Shown here piece after piece: positions 1-6,756 of a DNA stretch of 13,850 bases. The stretch is from Thalassiosira profunda (taxonomy: Eukaryota > Bacillariophyta > Thalassiosirophyceae > Thalassiosirales > Thalassiosiraceae). Made by a program: the position numbers and the translations under genes. The stretch spans positions 1 through 13,850 of the forward strand of contig JALLAP010000348.1 in NCBI GenBank assembly GCA_036939355.1, in the 5' to 3' direction. Each line of letters opens with the position of its first letter. The stretch's first letter is position 1. A model generated the notes under the pieces. It was not told where the DNA came from and did not search any database. It was given only the letters and a program-made list of their open reading frames with translations.

Positions 1-57
1 CTTTGGATTACTGACTTATGTACTACGTCCTACCTCGATTGGTAGGATTATGGGAGC
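1..57. other. left flank of the transposon, no gene seen
   Basis: This short stretch lies outside the transposon. It contains a 6-bp inverted repeat (CCTACC at 29-34 and GGTAGG at 41-46) but no open reading frame that can be supported. Before insertion it would have been continuous with the sequence from 6689 onward, so it is probably part of the upstream region of the GT61 gene. Confidence 0.5.
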
Positions 58-66
58 TCTTTTAGG
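58..66. repeat. target-site duplication, left copy (9 bp)
   Basis: TCTTTTAGG occurs here and again at 6680-6688, immediately outside the two inverted-repeat ends. The match is perfect over 9 bp and stops on both sides. Duplications of 9 bp (range about 8-11) are typical of Mutator-like elements; this length also occurs in a few other groups. Confidence 0.85.
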
Positions 67-113
67 ATGAATTACGATTCTTCTTGATTGAACGGTCCAG
101 AATGGGACTCAAA
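67..113 (+). repeat. left terminal inverted repeat
   Basis: This pairs with the reverse complement of 6633-6679: 39 of 47 positions match without gaps, including a perfect 23-bp core at 79-101 against 6645-6667. The outermost 12 bases are the most diverged, sharing mainly AT at the tip and ACGA. Confidence 0.9.
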
Positions 114-135
114 CCCCAGCCCAGACGCCGTCTCC

Positions 136-180
136 GCAAAGATTTCTGATCACGAACCAGACCGTCATCCTGAGTCAAAC
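136..180 (+). repeat. left subterminal inverted repeat (imperfect)
   Basis: This stretch resembles the reverse complement of 6556-6600, sharing AAAGATTT near one end and GA-TCAAA near the other, with several mismatches and small gaps between. It suggests that the inverted repeats once extended to well over 100 bp per end. Confidence 0.55.
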
Positions 181-739
181 CCGGGGGGCGGAGTGGGAGA
201 GCCCCCTCGTTCCCCCCCACACGGGCGCGCGACGGTCTGACGCCCTCCTCCTCCAACCGCACATTCACCTTCCCTGCTCACCCATCAACCCTCCCGTCGG
301 GGATAGGACCCCCGGCGATTCCGGCGTCCTCACGCGCGCGCTGGACATCCGATCCCTCGGCCGCACCGCCGGGCATCTCCTGCGACCGCCCCGTCGTTCC
401 CCGGCCCCCCTCGTGGCGCCGCCGCCCCCTCCAAACCACCGCGACCTCAAGCAACCGTGCGCCCGCTACCGCCCCCGCTGCCCGCCGCCGCCTCCGTGTG
501 CCGTGCCCGGCCTATCCCCGGCCCTCGCGCTCGTCGTACGCGCCGTGCGAGCCGCCATCGAGCTCCCGTGCCGCTCTCGTGGCCGTCGGGGCGCCGTCGG
601 CCCCACCTCCACACCTGCTCTGGCACATCGGCACAGCCCGCCCATCACCACCGAGCTCGGCCTGGGCCGCGCAGCCGTAGAACCGCCCTAACCCCGGCCC
701 GAGACCCCTCCCGTGCCCCCGCCGCGGCCGATTGAATCC
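181..739 (+). promoter_or_regulatory. GC-rich 5' region of the dioxygenase gene
   Basis: These 559 bases between the left inverted repeat and the first ATG are very rich in C and G. Short frames in all registers are open only because of the composition, so none is called as a gene. The stretch must hold the promoter and 5' leader of the rightward gene. No TATA box stands out. The ATG at 740 lies in a good context (CCATGG). Confidence 0.5.
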
Positions 740-2292
740 ATGGCCGCCACGAACAAGGGTGGCAACGGCCGCAAGGCCAACAACAACAAGGCCGGCGGCA
801 AGGGCTCCGGCGGCGGCACCTCGGCCAAGAAGAGGAAGAAGAGTGGTGGGGATGGTGCCAAGCAGCAGAAGAACATCAAGGAGGAGGAGAAGGTGGAGGA
901 AGGCAGCCCAGATGCTCTCACGACCTGCTGCCATTGCAAAACCAAAAAGTTGGGGTGTGTGTATGATCCGGGAGAGGACGTGTGCCAAAACTGCAAGACA
1001 CTCATTGCAGAGTGGGAGGAGGCCAAGGCCGAGGGCCTCAAACCCGGAAAGAAGCCGGAATGTTGCCCATCCATTGATGGGCGTCGCTTCAAGCAACGCC
1101 TCAAATCGAAGGTGGTGGAGTTGCCCAAGCCCGTCATCCTCCAGCACCCCGCCTACAAGGCTTTCCTTGCCGTTCTTTTCCGGGCCGTCTTCACCGACTT
1201 CAATAAACCCGGTGGGCAGTACGTCACTTCCTGTGCCTCATACAACAATGCTGCCGAGAACAACATTGCTACACGTCAAGTAATGAGATCCGAATTTGCC
1301 CTGCCCGTCGGGAGTGCACCGGTGAATGGCTTTGTGGAGCGGTACAAGTATGGCTCCGGACACGGCTCTAGGTCGGTTGGCGCGATGTGAGTTCAATGCC
1401 TCGTGGGCCCATGTTCCTTTGCAAATACCATCTCACGCCCCTTTCTGTCAGCCAATCTTATGTGCAGGACATGGATGATAACTTTAAGGAGGTGAAAGAT
1501 TTTGCGGACTCCCTTTTGATGATGGCATACCCCGGAGACAAGAAGATCACCCGCCTGCTCCTCAACCATGGCTCCCTCATGCCCTACATCTCCGCCGTGC
1601 CAAGCAAGGTCAAGCACATGCTGGAGCATAAAATGCACTCCATCGATGGAAGGCTCTTTCAGCAGTTGGGCTTCCACTGTGACCAGACCTTTAACGACGA
1701 CGGTACCTTTGACCCCCGGAACTCGCAGGAGAAGGACACCCCGGTTATCATCTTCTCCTTCGGCGACACCCGCGAGCTGAAGTGGAAGCGGGCCAGATTG
1801 AAGGATGGCAAGGTCCATGTCTGGAATGACATTGTGAAAGTGTTCCAGCTGGGCCATTTGAGTGTATGGATCTTGCACCCGGACGACGAGAATCCAAAGG
1901 CCATGGAAGACTTTCTCTGGCAGTTCCGGCACGGGGGAGTCAAGTGGGGCCACAAGGGCAAGTTCAGCTTTGCACTGGCCTTCCGCACGGTCAGGGACAC
2001 GGCATGGGTCAACTTGGAGACCAATGAAGTCAAGCCCAAGACCCCGGAGGAGATCGCACGGTACCTCGCGGCCCGGCGCGGGAAGAAACTGAAGAGCGCG
2101 GAGGAGAGGCTGGCCTTTGAGGCGGAGGCGATGGCCAAAACCAAGGCCTATCTGGACGGCGGAGCCTGGAAGGAGGACCATGCGTATGTAAAAGAAGAGT
2201 TCCTGGCCACCGCCAAGGAGCATGGTGTGGATCCCAGGGATGTTCCGGCGGAGTATGCTGAGGCCTTCGAGGCCTACTGTATGAGGAGTTAG
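740..2292 (+). CDS. AlkB-like 2OG-Fe(II) dioxygenase, transposon-borne (2 exons)
   Basis: The exons are 740-1386 and 1452-2292; splicing gives 495 residues. Residues 1-55 are Gly/Lys-rich with a nuclear-signal-like AKKRKK. Residues 63-85 hold a cysteine cluster (C63, C66, C73, C82, C85) spaced like a fungal Zn2Cys6 finger but without its sixth cysteine. The C-terminal half matches the AlkB fold: H291-x-D293 (iron ligands, in GFHCDQ), a strand TPVIIFSFGDTREL resembling the AlkB 'pv..lSLG..r.f' strand, a second iron histidine H376 (RHGGVK), and FALAFR ending at R394, 18 residues after H376 as in ALKBH2. The arginine expected six residues before R394 is serine. AlkB-type enzymes oxidatively demethylate DNA, RNA or protein; the substrate here is unknown. 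The gene lies inside the transposon and converges on the transposase gene. The start is the first ATG in good context; an in-frame ATG at 713 would add nine residues. Confidence 0.78.
1387..1451 (+). other. intron of the dioxygenase gene (65 bp)
   Basis: The donor is GTGAGT at 1387-1392 and the acceptor follows a pyrimidine tract, CTTTCTGTCAG, ending at 1451. The length is not a multiple of three, and removal joins AT to C, making an Ile codon and linking the two open frames exactly. Without splicing, the first frame stops at 1388-1390. Confidence 0.85.
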
Positions 2293-2372
2293 TTACCTAG
2301 AAGATAATATGTAATACTTTTTTGAGATAGGATAGTTACATTCAATTGCCAGTGTGGCTACTCCGGAGTAGC
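2293..2372. terminator. shared 3' region of two convergent genes with a 16-bp palindrome
   Basis: Only 80 bp separate the two stop codons. The stretch is AT-rich at its left side (a T run at 2318-2323) and ends in a perfect palindrome, GCTACTCCGGAGTAGC (2357-2372), directly beside the transposase stop codon. It would form a hairpin in transcripts from either strand. A role in 3'-end formation is inferred from position only. Confidence 0.5.
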
Positions 2373-5300
2373 TCAGGTGCTACCCAACTCCCGTTTCTTC
2401 TCTCGCACAAAGCTGACCATTGCAGCCATATTTGCCCCCGCGACTTTCTTCGATCTCTCGTTTCTCACCCACTTTCGGAATATGTCGTATTGGAAGCCCA
2501 CCAGATGGCCCTCCGCATTGGTGCTTTCTTTGTTGAACTGAGCAATCAGCTCAAAGCGCTTCTTCGCACTGGTCTTTGGATCCCATGGAAACAACCGTGC
2601 AAAAATGTCGTCGAGTTCGGAACGGAGTCTGTTCTCACCTGTCTCCCTTAGGTAGCCCGATATGTCCCATACTTGGTCTGAACGATTCATTTGGTCATTC
2701 CGAACCGCATCTTCCGTGGCACCTGCCGCTACTGAGATCTGAGCCCTGCCGTTCCTGGCCGCCCGCCTCCTCCTGTTCTCTAGGGTCAGGGGCATCATGT
2801 TGTAGTCTGAAACAAGCGTCCTGGCACTCTTAAGACTGTTGTCATACGTCCAATGCATCCATGTCGCCGGTTCTTGGCTGTGCTTTTTCCGATCTGGATT
2901 TTGTTTGATGTACCGAACGTTGGCCTCGGAGTGCTGGTTGTTGCCGAAGAGGACCTTATTCATGACTGTCTGGAGGAAACAGATGGGTGCCCGGCTCCAA
3001 ATCGCCGTCTCTTTTAGCCAATATTCGATGAGGTAGGTACCGGCTTCCTGGCTAAACACTGGATTTGGAATCGTTGGCTGGGCTGGCAGGTCCACCTCAA
3101 TCTCGAATCTGACCGTGTATGGGGTAATGACTGGTAGCCCATCCGCCCCAACGTCCATTTCGGCATCATAGAGGATGTGAATCACGATCGTGCCTTTCGA
3201 TCCGTCGTCCTTCTTGTTCAACAAGTAGACATGATGGAACACCATTTCACGATGCAATTTGAGCATGGCCGTATGGACAATGTCTACACCACGGAAGCGC
3301 TGCTCTTTCTCTCTGCCGAGGTACGACATCTCCTTCTTCACTCTCTCTGCAAGATCAGCATCATTCCGTATCAAAATGGACTTCTCCACCTCGCTCCGCA
3401 GCATGAGGTATTGCACCGCCATGCCCTTAAGGGCTTCCTCATGGCGGTGCTCACGGGTGGGCGACTCGGCGGAGAAGGCGGGGATGGTGAGGGATTCCCG
3501 TGTCACAATTGCCACGGTGGCGGCGATCATCACCTTTGCCTCGGAAATCTTGCCCGTGTCCGTCATGGACACCGCCAAGTGCTTGAAGAGGGTGTACATT
3601 GGCTTCCCGATCAGTTTCATCGCAGGCGGGCGCTCTTTGCTCTGGACCCAGTCCGCAATGGCTCGGTAGACATGAGAACGGCAGGCGTGGAGATAGAGCG
3701 GCAGAAGCCTTTCTAGCATGCCCATGGCCACCAGGAGCGCCTGAGCGGCCGGTTGCCAGTCAGAGCCCACGGCAGTACCGGGGCCGGTCTGGCCCTGGCC
3801 CTCAAGCCACAATAGAACTAGTGTGACGACATTGTTCCACATTATCCGGTTGTCGACCTGTCCCGCATCCGCATAAGCCTCCAGAGCGCCGTTCTGGACC
3901 CCTCCCGCACAGTCAGTATTCAGCAGTCGGGGCTTGCAGTTGAAGTCAGCTCCGCCAATGACCTTTGATGCAGCTCGCAGCCGTGCAAAGAAGTCGCGGT
4001 GGTCCTCACTGGTCTGGTTGTGGCCGATGTGTTCGGCCAAGACATATGCCATGAACAGTCCACGGGAATGCTGGTGGTCATCTTCCTTCAGAAAGTGCTC
4101 CGCGGGGGCAAAGGAGAGGCAGGAGTGCAGGATGTGCTTGGCGATTCCACACCCGGGTAGGTCTAGCAGCTGCCCAGTGCCATCATAATACAGTACGAGC
4201 TGCTGGGACGACAACAGCTCAACGAACAGTAACAGCTGGTTTTTTGTGTACAGATGCAATGTGAAGCCATCCAACAGTGAGGACCACCGATGAATCCCGA
4301 GGAAGTCCTTCGAGCCGTCCTTGTTCTCCTTGCGCTGAGCCAAATCCTTTTCCTTGATTTTCTCTGTGGCCGCGAGCACATTGGCCAGCTTGTCCGACGC
4401 CAATCCGAGGTCCTTTCTCAGTTGCTTGGCCACCTCCTGGTTCAAGTCGTACTGCTGTTTGCGGGTGGTTGGTAGACCACCATGGTCATTGGCTAGAAAC
4501 TGCTCCGCAGTGATAGTGTCCAGAGCGCTTTTGGCGGCCTCTGCCGGCTTGGTGGCATCTCTGCCCTCCATCTTTGCCTTCACCAGCTCCTGGCGCAGTG
4601 TGCCACTGCACCGGTTGATCCGCCTCCGATCGTCATGCACACAGGCTCCCGTGATCTTCATCTCCATCTCGATGAACTCATGCCCCTCCTGATGCACCAA
4701 CTCCAACTGAGCCTGCCTAATGCCCGCAATGAACGTCGATTGACACCCATCCTTTTTATGTGAGCAGTGCCCGGTCCAATACGGACAGTAGGGGTGTTTT
4801 GGCTTGCTGCCTCCCTTCACACGTAGGCTGCCGGGATTAATGACCTTGCAAATGTTATGCCCATTGACGGCAAACGCCGCAAATTGGTAGGGGAGCTGTC
4901 CCCTAAAGCCATCCTGAACGAATGCGGCTCTCACGCCCTTTTTCAGTCCCGGCTGCCACGCGACCTTCACCAACCGGCCATCAACACTGAACTCACACTG
5001 CAGGAGCTCCTCCACGGCCGTCCGTGGGACCTTCACCACCACTGGCTCGGTTACCTCCCTAAAGTGCCTGTAGACTCTTCCATCATTTCCAAGCTCCTTC
5101 TTGACCATAAACGGATCCGGTGCTGCACCACGAGTGCCCGCGATCTGATTCCGGATGGGCGACGACAGAGTGGTATCGGCCTGGAGGGCTTGGGAAAGAA
5201 GCAGCACCTCATCCACCGATGCGGTTGGGTCAATGACCTCCACCTCGGAGTCATTGGAGGCCACTTCCTGTGAGATCTGATCGAAACGGTCCATGAGATT

Positions 5301-6239
5301 GACCAAAACCGGGCTGGCATTGGCCATGGAACCCTCTACGAGCCCCTCTCCGGGTCCGGTAAGGGTCTCTCCGGCAAACACCGGAGCTCCGTGGGACAGC
5401 ACGGGACCACCATTGGTCGGATTGGGAGCGGGAAGGATGGCCACAGTGGATGCTGGGGGGCCATTCCACACACTAGGCTGTGCGTTGACTGCTACTCCAT
5501 TCCCGGGCCCACCAATGGAATCCTCACTCTCCGCATCGGATCCGGCCTCCTCCTCCGATGATGACTCCATATTCTTCTCAAGGGATCCAAATGCATCCCA
5601 GCCGGAAGTACGGGGGCCCACTTGGCGCGGGGGGGAATGGATGGCCATTTGCTGAGGTGCGTGGGGCTGGGGCAGGCTCCTACTGTTGTGTGTGTGTGCA
5701 CCGAGTGATGGCTTTGCCGGTGATCCAAGGCGGCGCTTCTCGTGGGCAGGGGATGACACACCTTCCACGGGGGCACGGGCCACCACCATACGCTTTCCAA
5801 GGCCCGCCGCTGCCGCATCAGAGTAGGATACGCCCTTGCGTCGGGGTGATGAGGGGACATGAGAGCTCAACCTGCCCGGGGAGGACATGGGTTGAGAGCC
5901 ACCTTTGGCACCGTGCTTCCCCATCACCATGGCTCCCCCCGCTGCACTGGTAGGATGGGTCACCTTCGGCGGCTTCGGTGGGCTGTGGGGTTTCCATTTG
6001 GGAAACGAACTCTTCCGACGCGGACCAGAGTTGTTGTTGCCACTCACAGGAGTGCGAGGAGAGGCCCCGTCGGCTGCTGTGGTATCCTTCCCCTGGGCCT
6101 TGGCCGAAGCCTTCCTATTTTTGGGCGTGCTTTGGACAACAGTCCAGCTGCCGCCGGCATCATCCACCGCCGGCGTAGGCGTACCCATGGGTCCACCGGT
6201 GTTGCCGTGGGGGGATGGAATAGACGGCACGGGGAACAT
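2373..6239 (-). CDS. DDE transposase, Mutator-like, with zinc-finger-like segment
   Basis: This is a single open frame of 1,288 residues from the first ATG at 6239; the frame stays open to a GTG at 6278. Residues 1-380 are low in complexity, rich in Pro, Ser and Gly, with an acidic run (SSSEEE, about 226-242). Residues 485-544 hold C485, C492, C499, C533-x-H535 and C544, resembling the FLYWCH/WRKY-type fingers found before MULE cores. Candidate catalytic residues are D686 (in YYDGTGQ, codon 4182-4184), D776 (in NTDCAG, codon 3912-3914) and E1105 (in HSEANVRYIK, codon 2925-2927), with C853-x2-H856 between the second D and the E. The D-D gap is 90 residues and the D-E gap 329, implying a large, mostly helical insertion. 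No SWIM finger is visible at the C-terminus. It would cut and join the element's inverted repeats in the nucleus. It could instead belong to another CxxH-containing superfamily such as hAT or Kolobok. Confidence 0.75.
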   Translation of the reverse strand: MFPVPSIPSPHGNTGGPMGTPTPAVDDAGGSWTVVQSTPKNRKASAKAQGKDTTAADGASPRTPVSGNNNSGPRRKSSFPKWKPHSPPKPPKVTHPTSAAGGAMVMGKHGAKGGSQPMSSPGRLSSHVPSSPRRKGVSYSDAAAAGLGKRMVVARAPVEGVSSPAHEKRRLGSPAKPSLGAHTHNSRSLPQPHAPQQMAIHSPPRQVGPRTSGWDAFGSLEKNMESSSEEEAGSDAESEDSIGGPGNGVAVNAQPSVWNGPPASTVAILPAPNPTNGGPVLSHGAPVFAGETLTGPGEGLVEGSMANASPVLVNLMDRFDQISQEVASNDSEVEVIDPTASVDEVLLLSQALQADTTLSSPIRNQIAGTRGAAPDPFMVKKELGNDGRVYRHFREVTEPVVVKVPRTAVEELLQCEFSVDGRLVKVAWQPGLKKGVRAAFVQDGFRGQLPYQFAAFAVNGHNICKVINPGSLRVKGGSKPKHPYCPYWTGHCSHKKDGCQSTFIAGIRQAQLELVHQEGHEFIEMEMKITGACVHDDRRRINRCSGTLRQELVKAKMEGRDATKPAEAAKSALDTITAEQFLANDHGGLPTTRKQQYDLNQEVAKQLRKDLGLASDKLANVLAATEKIKEKDLAQRKENKDGSKDFLGIHRWSSLLDGFTLHLYTKNQLLLFVELLSSQQLVLYYDGTGQLLDLPGCGIAKHILHSCLSFAPAEHFLKEDDHQHSRGLFMAYVLAEHIGHNQTSEDHRDFFARLRAASKVIGGADFNCKPRLLNTDCAGGVQNGALEAYADAGQVDNRIMWNNVVTLVLLWLEGQGQTGPGTAVGSDWQPAAQALLVAMGMLERLLPLYLHACRSHVYRAIADWVQSKERPPAMKLIGKPMYTLFKHLAVSMTDTGKISEAKVMIAATVAIVTRESLTIPAFSAESPTREHRHEEALKGMAVQYLMLRSEVEKSILIRNDADLAERVKKEMSYLGREKEQRFRGVDIVHTAMLKLHREMVFHHVYLLNKKDDGSKGTIVIHILYDAEMDVGADGLPVITPYTVRFEIEVDLPAQPTIPNPVFSQEAGTYLIEYWLKETAIWSRAPICFLQTVMNKVLFGNNQHSEANVRYIKQNPDRKKHSQEPATWMHWTYDNSLKSARTLVSDYNMMPLTLENRRRRAARNGRAQISVAAGATEDAVRNDQMNRSDQVWDISGYLRETGENRLRSELDDIFARLFPWDPKTSAKKRFELIAQFNKESTNAEGHLVGFQYDIFRKWVRNERSKKVAGANMAAMVSFVREKKRELGST

Positions 6240-6555
6240 AATCTTAGGAGTGGTTGGGTGATGTGCGACGGTCGGCACGGGGTGAGACAGCTAAATTGCA
6301 ATGGATGCTTGATGTGCCGCAGGGGTGATGGGGTGCCGCTGGTGGTTGTAGTGGCCGTGGGGGAGCAACGCTATGAGTCGACCGCACGGCAACAATAGGC
6401 AGCCTAGATAGAGACGGCACGGGCGAGTTGTCGGGGGTCCTTTCACCGACGGTGGTGGGGATTGAACCCGTGCAGCACGAGGTGGAATTGGTGGTGTTCA
6501 ATTTGGGGGGGATTGGGGGGAAGCCCCCTGACCTTGGTGGGTGAGACAGTGTCTC
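6240..6555 (-). promoter_or_regulatory. 5' region of the transposase gene
   Basis: This is the likely promoter and leader of the leftward gene. It is G-rich on the + strand, with G7 and G6 runs around 6506-6520 followed by a short hairpin (GGGGGGAAGCCCCC). Short open frames of either strand here have no supporting features. A spliced leader cannot be excluded, because on the minus strand CAATTTAG before 6290 resembles an acceptor. Confidence 0.45.
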
Positions 6556-6600
6556 CTTTGAATCAAGATGAGACCGTGACTCCAGACCAAAAATCTTTTG
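6556..6600 (-). repeat. right subterminal inverted repeat (imperfect)
   Basis: This is the partner of 136-180. The shared blocks are AAAGATTT and GA-TCAAA when read on the minus strand. Confidence 0.55.
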
Positions 6601-6627
6601 TGACGTCATCAAAAATATGGCGGGAAA
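6601..6627. promoter_or_regulatory. CRE-like and E2F-like motifs in the right end
   Basis: TGACGTCA (6601-6608) is the palindromic bZIP/CRE site, and GGCGGGAAA (6619-6627) reads as TTTCCCGCC on the other strand, matching the E2F consensus. They lie between the subterminal and terminal repeats, where they could drive either the transposase or the GT61 gene. No equivalents were seen at the left end. The assignment is by motif match only. Confidence 0.35.
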
Positions 6628-6632
6628 GGGCA

Positions 6633-6679
6633 TCTGAGTCCCGATCTGGACCGTTCAATCAAGAAGATTCGTGACATAT
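6633..6679 (-). repeat. right terminal inverted repeat
   Basis: This is the reverse complement partner of 67-113 (39 of 47 matched). The element ends at 6679, directly before the second copy of the 9-bp target-site duplication. Confidence 0.9.
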
Positions 6680-6688
6680 TCTTTTAGG
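6680..6688. repeat. target-site duplication, right copy (9 bp)
   Basis: TCTTTTAGG is identical to 58-66. It begins 77 bp before the start codon of the GT61 gene. Confidence 0.85.
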
Positions 6689-6756
6689 TATCCCCGCATT
6701 AATTTTAGATACTCAAGGTACCGACATGATCCTCGGCCGGGGAGAAGGATGGGGCG
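6689..6756 (+). promoter_or_regulatory. remaining native leader of the GT61 gene
   Basis: Only 68 bases lie between the transposon's target-site duplication and the ATG at 6757. They include an AT-rich patch (ATTAATTTTAGATA, 6698-6711). Any further native promoter sequence now lies to the left of the transposon, at or before 1-66. Confidence 0.5.

Larger units (their letters stand above)
67..6679. mobile_element. Mutator-like DNA transposon carrying an AlkB-like dioxygenase gene
   Basis: The element is 6,613 bp long, bounded by imperfect terminal inverted repeats and a perfect 9-bp target-site duplication. It carries two convergent genes: an AlkB-like 2OG-Fe(II) dioxygenase (740-2292, +) and a large DDE transposase-like protein (6239-2373, -), 80 bp apart at their stop codons. 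Both reading frames are intact apart from one clean intron, and the target-site duplication has no mismatch, so the copy looks young and may still be autonomous. Assignment to the Mutator (MULE) group rests on duplication length, inverted repeats with further imperfect subterminal matching, a zinc-finger-like segment before the DDE core, and a CxxH between the second D and the E. Another DDE superfamily that shares CxxH cannot be excluded. Confidence 0.85.

Noticed and set aside
413..735. Overlapping proline/arginine-rich open frames upstream of the dioxygenase
   Set aside because: Several registers and both strands are open at once because the DNA is very GC-rich; there are no domains, and the gene start at 740 is better supported.
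1387..1467. Alternative 81-bp intron ending at TGTGCAG
   Set aside because: With the GTGAGT donor this acceptor joins the exons out of frame and meets a stop within ten codons; the acceptor at 1451 restores the frame.
1393..2223. Long open frame on the minus strand inside the dioxygenase gene
   Set aside because: It is antisense to a gene with recognisable motifs, has no domain of its own, and is explained by codon composition.
3177..3716. Plus-strand open frames inside the transposase gene (3177-3716, and others near 4857-6398)
   Set aside because: All are antisense shadows of the 1,288-residue frame; none has a recognisable domain.
2373..6239. KDZ-type (Zisupton) transposase
   Set aside because: This group was considered because it is linked to 2OG-Fe(II) enzymes in fungi, but its typical CxC zinc motifs and YDIAC-like box are not visible, and the finger arrangement plus 9-bp duplication suit MULEs better.
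6445..6480. tRNA-like T-arm on the minus strand (GGGTTCAATCCCC)
   Set aside because: No matching acceptor, D-arm or anticodon arm can be placed within the next 75 bases.
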